This document shows positions 1 to 7,976 of a stretch of 64,000 nt of DNA, one piece after another. A program made the translations under genes and the position numbers. The first letter of the stretch is position 1; every line of letters starts with the position of its first letter. The stretch is from DASUPK01 sp963736685 (GTDB taxonomy: Bacteria > Actinomycetota > Thermoleophilia > Solirubrobacterales > 70-9). The DNA lies in contig CAVTPZ010000017.1 in assembly GCA_963736685.1 (NCBI GenBank), forward strand, positions 186,001 through 250,000, read 5' to 3'. The notes beneath the pieces were generated by a model that was not told where the DNA came from, ran no database searches, and saw nothing but the letters and a program-made list of their open reading frames with translations.

Positions 1-117
1 ATGACAGCCGCGGGGGATGAAGTTCGTCCCGAGCATCCGTGCTCCGCGCGGATGCAGCCTGCTCAGAGGATCAGCCATACTGACTCTGTAGGCCCAACTC
101 AGGAGGTAACGGAGAAG

Positions 118-1038
118 ATGGAAGTCAAGTCGATCACTGAGCAGAAGTCGCTGCTCGCAACGCTCTCGCCCGGCAAGCGCGCGCGACTGCGCCGGCTGCT
201 GTTCGATTACGGCCCCGGCAACGGAACTTTGATGCTGCTCCCGATCGACCAGGGGATCGAGCACGGCCCCCGCGACTTCTTCCCGAACCCTGCCTCCAAG
301 GACCCCGAGTACCAGTTCAGCCTCGCCGCCGAGGCCGGCTACTCGGCGATCGCCTGCCAGATCGGCCTTGCGAGCCGCTACTACCCGGACTACGCGGGCC
401 AGGTGCCGCTGATCCTGAAGGTCAACGCCAAGACCGACGTTCCGCCCTCGGATGACGCCTTCTCCTCGACCAACGCGTCGGTCGAGGATGCGGTCCGGCT
501 CGGCGCCGACGCGGTCGGCTACACGCTCTACGTGGGCTCGCCGCGCCAGGACGTCGACCTCCACCAGCTCAAGGGCGTCCGCGAGGACTGCGAGCGCTAC
601 GGCATGCCGCTGGTGGTCTGGGCCTACCCGCGCGGCTCGGCGATCGACAAGAAGGGCGGCGCCACGTCCTTCTACGCGATCGACTACGCCGCCCGCCTCG
701 CGATGGAGATGGGCGCCGACGTGGTGAAGCTCAACTTCCCCAAGTTCGATCCGGAGAAGGACAAGGACCAGCCGGCCCCGTACAACGAGATGGAGGTCTC
801 CCCCGAGGAGGCCGTGCGCCAGATCGTCGAGTCCGCGGGCCGCTCCCTGGTGGTGCTCTCCGGCGGTTCCAAGACCGACGACGAGACGGTGCTCAATCAC
901 ACCCGCACGATCATGGCCGCGGGTGGCTCCGGAGTGATCTTCGGCCGGAACGTCTGGCAGCGCGAGAAGAGCGAGGCGCTCGAGATCATCGGCCAGATCA
1001 AGGAGACGCTGCTCTCCAACGTGCGGCGCATTCCGTAG
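118..1038 (+). CDS. Class I fructose-bisphosphate aldolase (DhnA/archaeal type)
   Basis: 306 aa. Cleaves fructose-1,6-bisphosphate to DHAP and glyceraldehyde-3-phosphate (or the reverse) through a Schiff base, in cytoplasmic glycolysis/gluconeogenesis. The open frame runs from base 1, but the ATG at 118 follows an AGGAGGTAA ribosome site at 101-109 and begins MEVKSITEQKS, so I start there. Family signatures are IDQGIEHGP near the N-terminus, the ADVVKLNFP segment with the expected Schiff-base lysine, and the C-terminal phosphate-binding glycine turns VVLSGGSK and GSGVIFGRN of a TIM barrel. The residue assignment rests on family knowledge. It could in principle be the related 2-amino-3,7-dideoxy-heptulosonate synthase, but the length and the GRNVWQ motif fit aldolase better. 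The next gene is 135 bases away and functionally unrelated. Confidence 0.9.
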   Translation: MEVKSITEQKSLLATLSPGKRARLRRLLFDYGPGNGTLMLLPIDQGIEHGPRDFFPNPASKDPEYQFSLAAEAGYSAIACQIGLASRYYPDYAGQVPLILKVNAKTDVPPSDDAFSSTNASVEDAVRLGADAVGYTLYVGSPRQDVDLHQLKGVREDCERYGMPLVVWAYPRGSAIDKKGGATSFYAIDYAARLAMEMGADVVKLNFPKFDPEKDKDQPAPYNEMEVSPEEAVRQIVESAGRSLVVLSGGSKTDDETVLNHTRTIMAAGGSGVIFGRNVWQREKSEALEIIGQIKETLLSNVRRIP

Positions 1039-1173
1039 GCCCGAAACCGAAAACCGGCAATGAAGGGCCACCCGAGCAGGGGCCGGCTCACTGCCATTGG
1101 CGGGTTAGTCCCGCATAGCGAGACCTACCCGCCGACCGGCAGATAGTTCCGACGCCGGCAGCATCATCGAGGG

Positions 1174-1722
1174 GTGATCCACTCTCGCCCGCTCCGCCGC
1201 GGCGCCCTGCGTGCACCCCTCTTCATTGCCGCTGTTCTCGTCGTCCTTTCCCTCTCGCGTTGCGGGATGACTGGCGGCGGTTCATCCGAGCCCGCCGGGC
1301 CGGTCTCCGCCCGCGTCACCCACGTCGTCGACGGGGACACCATCGACGTCACGCTTGCCGACGGCGACGATGAGACGGTCCGCTACATCGGCATCGACAC
1401 CCCGGAGACGGTCAAGCCAGGCACGCCGGTCCAGTGCGGCGGCCCTCAGGCGCACGAGGTGAACGACCGTCTCGTCTACGGGAAGACGGTCACGCTCCGC
1501 TTCGATGCCGAGCGCCGCGACGTCTACGGGCGGCTGCTCGCCTATGTGTACCTGCCGCGACCCGGCCGAAGGCCTCTGTTCGTCAACGGCGAGCTCGCCC
1601 GCCGCGGGCTGGCCAGGACGCTGACGATTCCGCCCAACGACTCCTTCGCTGCGTTGTTCGATCGGCTGGCGACCCGGGCCGGCGTGCTCGGCCGCGGCCT
1701 CTGGGGGGCGTGCCCTCTATAG
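1174..1722 (+). CDS. Secreted thermonuclease-like (SNase domain) protein
   Basis: 182 aa, GTG start. Residues 12-30 form a hydrophobic export segment ending in LSLSRCG, a poor lipobox (Arg before Cys), so it is either a lipoprotein or simply secreted. The rest is one staphylococcal-nuclease OB-fold domain: VVDGDTIDV, then VRYIGIDTPE (the Arg, Asp, Thr and Glu of the active site), then VYGRLLAYVY with the second catalytic Arg, and NGELARRGLA. All catalytic positions of the family are present, so an active Ca2+-dependent extracellular nuclease is likely. Short linker GGGSSEPAG after the signal. A weak inverted repeat (GGCGGGT ... ACCCGCC, 1099-1133) lies upstream and might end the aldolase transcript. 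Confidence 0.85.
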   Translation: MIHSRPLRRGALRAPLFIAAVLVVLSLSRCGMTGGGSSEPAGPVSARVTHVVDGDTIDVTLADGDDETVRYIGIDTPETVKPGTPVQCGGPQAHEVNDRLVYGKTVTLRFDAERRDVYGRLLAYVYLPRPGRRPLFVNGELARRGLARTLTIPPNDSFAALFDRLATRAGVLGRGLWGACPL

Positions 1723-1819
1723 TCGAAGACGCCCAACAGGGGGCGCCGGGCCGCGTTTGTGCGGCTTGGCTCATGCAAGACCGTTTGCTAGCTTGCACGC
1801 CGCCGTGGGGGCAATTGCG

Positions 1820-2071
1820 ATGGCTCAGATGCGAATGCGACAGAGCATGGCTCAGATCGAGCTGGCGTTCGAGCAGGAGATGGCGCTCGAGAGACGCCGG
1901 CGCGATCAGCTGCGCAAGCGCGCCACGAACCGCTCGCGCGCGCGTCGCATCACCCGCAACGAGTCCAAGGGCAAGGTCCGGTTCAGCGTCCTCCTCGTCT
2001 GCCTGACGATCACGGTCGTGACCGTGGTCGTCGTGATGTTCGAGACGCTGGCCTGGCTGATGGGTGGCTAG
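1820..2071 (+). CDS. Small basic single-pass membrane protein, unknown function
   Basis: 83 aa. I chose the ATG at 1820 (MAQMRMRQSMAQ) over a TTG at 1757 because it has a purine-rich stretch just upstream and no strange leader. Residues 1-45 are rich in Gln, Glu and then Arg (helical, RKRATNRSRARR), and residues 55-78 form one transmembrane helix. The family is not recognised; the layout (charged cytoplasmic helix, C-terminal TM anchor) is that of a small inner-membrane protein. Its stop codon abuts repeat copy A, so its 3' end coincides with the repeat boundary. Confidence 0.6.
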   Translation: MAQMRMRQSMAQIELAFEQEMALERRRRDQLRKRATNRSRARRITRNESKGKVRFSVLLVCLTITVVTVVVVMFETLAWLMGG

Positions 2072-2173
2072 CGGCCACCAGGCCGCACCACTCGGAGCGA
2101 AGGGCGAAGCCCGGAGCGACTTATGCTGGGCGGCCGCTTGTGGCCGCGACCTGATGGCGAAGCCGTATTGCCG
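2071..2173 (+). repeat. Dispersed intergenic hairpin repeat, copy A
   Basis: About 103 bases between the convergent 83-aa gene and csrA. Built from consecutive small palindromes: GCGGCC..GGCCGC twice, GGGCGAAGCCC and the tail ATGGCGAAGCC. It closely matches copies at 25218-25321 (reverse), 38259-38333 and 57064-57153. It starts at the stop codon of the upstream gene. Confidence 0.85.
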
Positions 2174-2190
2174 CTGACCCAGACGCCGGC

Positions 2191-2436
2191 CTACCGCTGA
2201 CTCAACCGCTGCAGCGCGTCGGCAACGGCCTCGTCGGTCCCGCCGTCGTCCTCATCGATGCCGGCGCTCTCCCCCTCGCTCTCGATCCGGTCGTAGACCT
2301 CGTTCCTGAAGATCGAGACGTCCCGCGGCGCGGTGATTCCCAGGCGGACCTTCTCGCCCGCCACCGATAGGACCTGCACCTCGACGCCATCGCCGATCAT
2401 GATGCTCTGGCCCGGCTTCCGTGTCAGCACCAGCAT
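2191..2436 (-). CDS. csrA: Carbon storage regulator / translational repressor CsrA
   Basis: 81 aa. Dimeric RNA-binding protein that binds GGA motifs in mRNA leaders. The N-terminal 60 residues are canonical: MLVLTRKPGQSIMIGDGV, VRLGITAPRDVSIFRNEVYDRI. The C-terminal 20-odd residues are a longer acidic tail (DEDDGGTDEAVADALQRL) than in typical CsrA (about 60-70 aa). ATG preceded by a good GTAGGAGGCGA ribosome site. No flagellar or fliW gene is present in the window, which is unusual because actinobacterial csrA usually sits with flagellar genes. Divergent from the gene at 2568; the 131 bases between hold the promoters of both. Confidence 0.95.
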   Translation of the reverse strand: MLVLTRKPGQSIMIGDGVEVQVLSVAGEKVRLGITAPRDVSIFRNEVYDRIESEGESAGIDEDDGGTDEAVADALQRLSQR

Positions 2437-2481
2437 CGTCGCCTCCTACGATCGTTCGCCTACCCCCAGGCGACCAATCCA

Positions 2482-2509
2482 TTGTCGGATACCCAGAAGT
2501 AGGTAGCGT
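2482..2509 (+). promoter_or_regulatory. Possible promoter for the 2568 gene
   Basis: TTGTCG (2482-2487), 16-base spacer, TAGCGT (2504-2509) in the csrA divergent region. The -35 resembles TTGACA and the -10 fits the loose actinobacterial TANNNT. Pattern recognition only. Confidence 0.3.
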
Positions 2510-2567
2510 ACATGGTTCCCCCCCGCCTGCCAAGGCGGAACCGTCGAATCATCTAGAGTCCGCCGCC

Positions 2568-3110
2568 GTGGCCCGAAAGTCCCTGCGACCCCAACTTAAC
2601 CAGATCCGCGCCTGGGTGCGCCAGGGGCGCACCGACGCCTGGATAGCCCATCAGCTCGGCGTCCCCGCGTCGCAGCTGCGCGACTTCCGCAGCCGGCACG
2701 GGCTGGATGCCGAGGGCGAGGAGCCCGCCAGCGACGTCGACCTCCGCGACGAGATCGAGGCTGAGATCGAGGCCGAGCTGAGCGAGCCGGAGGAAGAGGA
2801 GGAAGAGGAGGAAGAGGAGGACGCCGCGGACGAGGACGAGGCCGATGGCGATTCCGACTCCGACGATGGCGAGGAAGGCGAAGGCGCCGGTGGACGCAAG
2901 CGTCGCCGTCGCCGTCGCGGCCGGCGCGGCCGGGGCCGCCGGCGGCCGCTCGAGGCGACCTTCGATCAGGGGGAGGAGGAGGGCTATGGCATCTGGCTTG
3001 ACCCCTCGATCAAGGACGACCCCACCTACACCGAGCACTGGCAGGGCCGCAAGGCCCTGAAGGTCACGATCGAGCCGGAGCGGATCGTCCTCGAGCGCGT
3101 CGAGGACTGA
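2568..3110 (+). CDS. HTH-like protein with acidic and arginine-rich tracts, unknown function
   Basis: 180 aa from the GTG at 2568 (MARKSLRPQLNQ); the open frame extends further upstream but without a credible start or sequence. Residues 8-45 (IRAWVRQGRTDAWIAHQLG) look like a resolvase/MarR-type helix-turn-helix. There follow an almost pure Glu/Asp tract (about residues 65-110), an Arg/Gly tract (RKRRRRRRGRRGRGRRR), and a conserved-looking C-terminal segment, YGIWLDPSIKDDPTYTEHW then VTIEPERIVLERVED. The arrangement suggests a nucleic-acid-associated protein with a polyampholyte linker. No family name can be given with confidence. Divergent from csrA. Confidence 0.7.
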   Translation: MARKSLRPQLNQIRAWVRQGRTDAWIAHQLGVPASQLRDFRSRHGLDAEGEEPASDVDLRDEIEAEIEAELSEPEEEEEEEEEEDAADEDEADGDSDSDDGEEGEGAGGRKRRRRRRGRRGRGRRRPLEATFDQGEEEGYGIWLDPSIKDDPTYTEHWQGRKALKVTIEPERIVLERVED

Positions 3111-3115
3111 GCTCC

Positions 3116-3454
3116 TCATTCCTGCTCGGCACTGACCCTTCCGCCCGAGTAGTCGTACGCGCCGCGCAGATAGGCATAGAACGCACCGTCCACGATCGCC
3201 TGCGGATCCAGGTCGACCGCCGCCATCGGCGCCGCCTGGCGAGCCGCCTCCAGACACCAGTCGGTGCCCTGTCCGTAGAGGTCGGCAAGCTCCTGCGCCG
3301 AGAAGGTCGGGCCGATTCGGCGACGGAGCTCATCGCGGATCGCATCCACCGAGCGGCGCGCGTTACGGGCGCCCCGCGGGTCCGCCTCTAGCTCCCGGAG
3401 CCGGTCTGCCCCCTCCTCCCACAGGAAGAGAGCGTTGTCGAGCGGATAGGCCAC
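3116..3454 (-). CDS. Conserved small protein at the end of the GT-C array, unknown
   Basis: 112 aa, GTG start (MAYPLDNALFLWEEG) two bases after the stop of the fourth array gene, so translationally coupled to it. Soluble and mostly helical, rich in Arg, Glu and Ala: WEEGADRLRELEADP, RRRIGPTFSAQELADLYGQG, FYAYLRGAYDYSGG. No signal peptide or TM. I do not recognise the family. Its position as last gene of the ftsB/membrane-array operon suggests a cytoplasmic partner of those membrane proteins. Convergent with the 2568 gene, with only 5 bases between stops. Confidence 0.7.
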   Translation of the reverse strand: MAYPLDNALFLWEEGADRLRELEADPRGARNARRSVDAIRDELRRRIGPTFSAQELADLYGQGTDWCLEAARQAAPMAAVDLDPQAIVDGAFYAYLRGAYDYSGGRVSAEQE

Positions 3455-3456
3455 GC

Positions 3457-5682
3457 CTACTTGGTAGCAGGCGGCAACTTCTTGGCGGGAGTGGCCACGC
3501 ACGCCTCCGGGGCCAGAGGTCCGGTGATCCTCCAGACGTCGACGAGCCCGGCACCGGCGACGTGCTGGACATTGCCCGCCCGCGAGATCCAGTTGCGCTG
3601 CACGGGCGCCGTGTCCGCAGCGGGATCGTCCTGGTGGAAGGTCGGCGTCGTGACGACGTAGTCGTAGTCGCCGTCGTTGAGTGCGCCGATCCACTCCGGG
3701 CATTGGGGGATCTCGTCGAATGATCCGCGGGGCCCGTGCTTCCCGATGTAGGTGACGGTGTTGTTCGAGTCGCCGCCCCAGAGGGGGTATTGGAACATCG
3801 CCCCCATCGTCCCGGAGAGGGCGATCTTCAGATCGTGAGTTCCGTTCGCCCAGTCGTAGGCGGCACCCAGCCCCTGGTCGAGCTCGATTGCCGGCTGCTC
3901 GGTCTTCGGGTAGTCCGGGGCCGTCGACGAGTAGCGCTCGTCCAGGTAGTGGGTCTGGGCCATGCGACCGAACACGGCGAGGACGATCAGCGCGGCGAGG
4001 CCGATCCCGGCGAGCGGCACCGGCGCCATGCCTCTACGTGAAAGGAGCACCAGCAGCAGGGGCAGGGCGACGATCGCGAGCACCAGGGCAGCCGTGCCGG
4101 GGATGCGTCCGGTGTCGATCCCTCTCAGCGCGCCGGCGCTGCCTACGACCAGCAGAGCGAAAAGAGCCAGGGTTCCGAGTTGCCAGAGCCGCGCCCGGGT
4201 GCCGAGCCGGCCGACTCGCTGCTCTCCCGCGAACCGAGGTGGGATCGCGAGCAGCGTCAGGGCGAGGATCAGCCCCGGGGCCAGGTAGCGGATGTTGAGC
4301 CGGAACCCGATCGGCATGTCCTTCGGACCGGAGGCGCCGAGCGGCGTCAGCAGATAGGCGATCGCGGCGAGGATTGCGACGACGCCGAGCATGCGCTCCA
4401 TCCGCCCGCCGCGCCAGAGCACCAGCACCACCGCGATCACCGCGAGGGCCAGATAGGCGGGCCAGAGGTCCCCGAGGCGCTCATGCAGCGCCGGCGTGAA
4501 GTAGCGGCCCCAGATGCCCGTGTCGGTCGCGTAATGGGCGATCGAGTACGGATGGCGCCCCTGCAGCGCCTCCGCGTGGTGGATCGGCCCGATGTCCTGC
4601 CAGGGGAACGGGTTGCCGGAGACGACCAGGTTGCGGACATACCAATAGCCGCCGCCGACGAGCATCGCCCCGATCCACGCGGCCGAGGCCCGCAGGCGGT
4701 ATCCCGCGCCGCTGATCCAGATGACGCCGACGGTCAGCGCCAACACGGGCGGGACCACGGTGAGCTTGGTGCCGAGCGCCAGGCCAGCAGCGAGGCCGGC
4801 GACGATCAGGGCGCCGGAGGGAGGCCCGGCCCTGGCGGCCTCCCCGGACGCTTGCCGCTCCGGCCAGCGAACGTTGAGCAACACGGCGACCGACGAGAGA
4901 AAGAGTGCGATCGCGACGACGTCGTTGTTGGCGTTGCCCGGCTGGCGAGAGAAGAGCAGGTTCGCCGCCATCACCGAGGCGACGGCCGCGAGGCCCACCG
5001 GGCCGGTGCCGTAGGGGCGGCCGATGCAGTAGCCGGCGAACAGAGCCAATCCGAGCCACGCCATGTTCAGCAGCGGCGAGAGGAAATCGTTCCCGAACAG
5101 GAGGATGGCGCCACCGTGGATCAGCTCCGAGACCTGGGGGTAGAACCAGTTCAGATAGAGCGGATCGGTGTAGAGGAGCCCGGTGATCGAGCCCGTGCCC
5201 GCGATATGGGCGGCGAGCGGCAGGTGGTACCAGAGCGAATCGCCGCCGTAGATCCCCCGGTCGAGGGCCAGCAGGGTGGGCGCAGCCCACTGCGCGGCGA
5301 CGATCAGCGCGATCACGATGCCCGTCCCAAGCTCGACCCGGCCGATCGGCGGCGCCGGGCGAAGGTCGGTCTCCTTGCCCTTCCCCCACTGGGCCACCCG
5401 AGCGCCGGCACGAATGAGCATCGGCTCGAGGCGCAGCGCGCCGCCTCCCACGATCAGCGCCGCGGCGACCAGCAGGACGCCGTCGAGCAGCCCGAAGAGG
5501 CCGAGCAGCTCCGCGACCACGACGAGGATGCCGATTGCGAGCACCGAGTCGGCCAGCACCGCCGGCGCCCCCGTCCAGGCCGGTAGAGCGGCCCGTCGCG
5601 CCGTCCTCCCTGCGATCGCCATCGAGAGGACCACGGCCACGAGGCCGATCACGCCGAGGATGTAGTCGCCGGTGCTGCTCAC
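3457..5682 (-). CDS. GT-C-like polytopic membrane protein, array member 4 (most downstream)
   Basis: 741 aa, GTG start overlapping the previous stop by 4 bases (GTGA). Many hydrophobic helices over residues 1-560, then a soluble C-terminal domain of roughly 150-190 aa. Conserved with its three upstream paralogues: the loop SLWYHLPLAAHIAGTGS after an Asp, DPLYLNWFYPQVSEL, NDFLSPLLN, GRPYG, GLAAGLALGTKLT, SGNPFPW, the motif RLNIRYLAPGL, and the C-terminal NDGDYDYVVTTP. The periplasmic Asp/His loop after the first helices resembles GT-C glycosyltransferases (PMT/ArnT type, polyprenyl-phosphate-sugar donors). That assignment is inference from topology and motifs; the exact family and substrate are unknown. 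Confidence 0.8.
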   Translation of the reverse strand: MSSTGDYILGVIGLVAVVLSMAIAGRTARRAALPAWTGAPAVLADSVLAIGILVVVAELLGLFGLLDGVLLVAAALIVGGGALRLEPMLIRAGARVAQWGKGKETDLRPAPPIGRVELGTGIVIALIVAAQWAAPTLLALDRGIYGGDSLWYHLPLAAHIAGTGSITGLLYTDPLYLNWFYPQVSELIHGGAILLFGNDFLSPLLNMAWLGLALFAGYCIGRPYGTGPVGLAAVASVMAANLLFSRQPGNANNDVVAIALFLSSVAVLLNVRWPERQASGEAARAGPPSGALIVAGLAAGLALGTKLTVVPPVLALTVGVIWISGAGYRLRASAAWIGAMLVGGGYWYVRNLVVSGNPFPWQDIGPIHHAEALQGRHPYSIAHYATDTGIWGRYFTPALHERLGDLWPAYLALAVIAVVLVLWRGGRMERMLGVVAILAAIAYLLTPLGASGPKDMPIGFRLNIRYLAPGLILALTLLAIPPRFAGEQRVGRLGTRARLWQLGTLALFALLVVGSAGALRGIDTGRIPGTAALVLAIVALPLLLVLLSRRGMAPVPLAGIGLAALIVLAVFGRMAQTHYLDERYSSTAPDYPKTEQPAIELDQGLGAAYDWANGTHDLKIALSGTMGAMFQYPLWGGDSNNTVTYIGKHGPRGSFDEIPQCPEWIGALNDGDYDYVVTTPTFHQDDPAADTAPVQRNWISRAGNVQHVAGAGLVDVWRITGPLAPEACVATPAKKLPPATK

Positions 5683-7976
5683 TTCTTGCCCCTGGCTGAT
5701 CCTCCCTGTTGGCTCGCGGCGCCGCGCTGGTTCGCCGCGCAGCCGGCGGGGTCGAGCTCGCCATTGATCCGGAAGACCGAGACCCGGCCCGAGTGCACGA
5801 TCTCCTCGACTGCGGGATCGTTGATCACCCAGCCGCGCTCGGGAGAGGTCTCGGCGGTGGATGGGTTGTTCAGGTCGAGCGCGGGCGTGGTGACCAGGTA
5901 GTCGTAGTCGCCGTCGTTGACGGCCTGCCGGAAGGCCGGGCAGCTCTCGATCGCCCGGAAGTCCGCCTCAGGCAGGTGCCTGCCGATGTACTGGACGTAG
6001 TTCGACACGTCGTCGCCGTAGAAGCCGTACTGGTTGTAGGCCCCGCTGGTGCCCGCGACGGCGATGCGGAGGTCCGAGGTGGGCTTGGCCCAGCGCACGG
6101 CATCATCGAGCTGGAAGCGGAAGTCCTCGGCGCGGCTGTAGCGGTGGGCGAAATAGTCGTCTTGCTTGGCCCACCCGACACCAGCGATCGCCACGGCGAG
6201 CACCGCCCCCGCGAGCACCGCGAGCACCGCCCTTCGGCGGGCCATCAGTGCTAGCCCGACTGGCGCCGCGACGAACAGGATTCCCATGAACGCCGCCCAG
6301 GGGATCGACGCGAAGGTGCTCTTCCAGGCGATGTTGGCGTCCGAGTAGTGGGAGGTGAGGAAGAGCGCGATCAGCGCGCCGGCGAGCAGGGGCAGGCGCA
6401 GGCGGGCGGGGACGAGGCGCGGCTCCAGGGGCAGCAGCGCGAGGCCGAGCGCCAGGCCGGGCGTCAGGTAGCGGAGGTTGATCCCGAAGGCCAGCGGGTG
6501 GCCCTCCGGACCTGCCGCCGTCAGCGGGGTGAACACGTAGGCGATCGCGGCCACGACCGTCACCGCACCCGCCAGGCGCACCGCCCGCGACCGCGGGCGC
6601 CAGACGGCCAGCACCGCCCCACTGGCCGCGCCGCCCAGGATCAGGAACCAGAGTGGCCCCAGCAGGTTCTCGATCGGGTTGAGGAAGTAGGCGCGCCAGA
6701 GCGAGGTGCTCGGGTCCGACAGGATGTAGTGGGCCACGGTGTAGTCGTCGCGGCCCTGGAGCCCGCGGTTCGGGCCGGGGAGGTCGATCGGCCCGATGTG
6801 CCGGGTCCATGGCAGCGGGTTGCCGGCGTGGATCAGGTTGCGCAGGAACCAGAACCCGGCGGTCGCCACCACGCCCGCCAGGAAGACGCCGAACGCTTTG
6901 CGGCGCACCCCCGGCGGCACCAGGAAGATGACGCCGATTGCCATCGCGGCCGTCGCCCCCGAGATCGTCAGCTTGCTTCCTAGGGCGATGCCCATCGCCA
7001 GGCCTGAGACGAGGAGTGCGCCCATTGGGGCCGCCGCCGGGGGGGCGTCGGCGGGCGGCCTGTCGCCGATCGGCGGTGCGGCTACCGACTGGCCGTCCCG
7101 CGGCTCAGCCGGAGTTCCCGCCGCCGCCCCCCCGCCGGCGGCCCCGAGTTGGCGAGATCCGCGGTTTGCCCAAGCGGTGATCAGGATCGCCGCTGCTGCC
7201 AAAAGCAGCGCGACAGGCACGGTGTCCGTGGCGGGGGTGCCGGCCTCGCGCGGGACCATCGGGCCGGTGTCCATCGCGATGCAGACGGCCACCAGGCTCA
7301 GGGGGGCCACGCCGTAGGGGCGGCCGATGCACCAGCCGGCGAGCAGCGCCACGCCGAGCCAGCCGAAGTTGACCAGCGGGCTGAACAGATCGCGGTTGAA
7401 GAGGACGATGCCGGCGGCGTGCAGCAGCTCGGAGTTCTGCGGGTAGAACCAGTTCAGGTAGAGCGGATCGATGAAGTGCATACCCCAGACCGAGCCGGTG
7501 TCCGCGATCCGCGCCGCGAACGGCCCGTGATACCAGAGCGTGTCGAAGGTGAGCATGCCCCGGCCCCAGACGTCCTGGAGGCCGGTGAACCAGTGGGCGG
7601 CGACGAAGGCGGCGGCGGCCAACGCCAAAATCAGCTGGGGAAGGGGGACTGCCGGGGCGGGAGGGGCCGTCGGCTCGTCGTCTGGCGAGTTGTTTCCGCT
7701 ATGCGGAAAGAAAGCGCCATTCGAGCCGAACCAGATGCCCAGGCCGACTAGGAGCGCGGCGGCAATCAGTACGGCCGGGACCAGGATCCCGAAGGCCCCG
7801 AGCAGCTGAAGGAGCACCGTGAAGAGCGCGACGCCCAGGACCGCCTCGGCCAGCCGAGCCGGTGCCCCTCCCCAGCCGGGCAGTAGACCTCCGCGCAGCC
7901 GCACCGCTGCAAGGGCCATCGGTATGGCCACCGCCGCGAGGCCGATGACCCCGAAGAGGTAGTCGCCGAAGGTCAC
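5679..7976 (-). CDS. GT-C-like polytopic membrane protein, array member 3
   Basis: 765 aa, GTG start overlapping the upstream stop by 4 bases. Same architecture as its neighbours: MTFGDYLFGVIGLAAVAIPM opening, loop FDTLWYHGPFAARIADTGSV, DPLYLNWFYPQNSELLH, LFSPLVN, GRPYG, LRNLIHAGNPLPW, FTPLTAAGPEG, GINLRYLTPGL, C-terminal NDGDYDYLVTTP. It is the longest member because of a Pro/Ala/Gly-rich cytoplasmic loop around residues 275-320 that the other three largely lack, plus a Gln/Gly/Lys-rich C-terminal tail. The putative catalytic Asp and His of the first loop are intact. Likely a membrane glycosyltransferase acting on a lipid-linked sugar. Confidence 0.8.
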   Translation of the reverse strand: MTFGDYLFGVIGLAAVAIPMALAAVRLRGGLLPGWGGAPARLAEAVLGVALFTVLLQLLGAFGILVPAVLIAAALLVGLGIWFGSNGAFFPHSGNNSPDDEPTAPPAPAVPLPQLILALAAAAFVAAHWFTGLQDVWGRGMLTFDTLWYHGPFAARIADTGSVWGMHFIDPLYLNWFYPQNSELLHAAGIVLFNRDLFSPLVNFGWLGVALLAGWCIGRPYGVAPLSLVAVCIAMDTGPMVPREAGTPATDTVPVALLLAAAAILITAWANRGSRQLGAAGGGAAAGTPAEPRDGQSVAAPPIGDRPPADAPPAAAPMGALLVSGLAMGIALGSKLTISGATAAMAIGVIFLVPPGVRRKAFGVFLAGVVATAGFWFLRNLIHAGNPLPWTRHIGPIDLPGPNRGLQGRDDYTVAHYILSDPSTSLWRAYFLNPIENLLGPLWFLILGGAASGAVLAVWRPRSRAVRLAGAVTVVAAIAYVFTPLTAAGPEGHPLAFGINLRYLTPGLALGLALLPLEPRLVPARLRLPLLAGALIALFLTSHYSDANIAWKSTFASIPWAAFMGILFVAAPVGLALMARRRAVLAVLAGAVLAVAIAGVGWAKQDDYFAHRYSRAEDFRFQLDDAVRWAKPTSDLRIAVAGTSGAYNQYGFYGDDVSNYVQYIGRHLPEADFRAIESCPAFRQAVNDGDYDYLVTTPALDLNNPSTAETSPERGWVINDPAVEEIVHSGRVSVFRINGELDPAGCAANQRGAASQQGGSARGKK

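Noticed and set aside
1099..1133. Terminator of the aldolase gene
   Set aside because: Stem of seven pairs with a 21-base loop is too weak to list as a feature.
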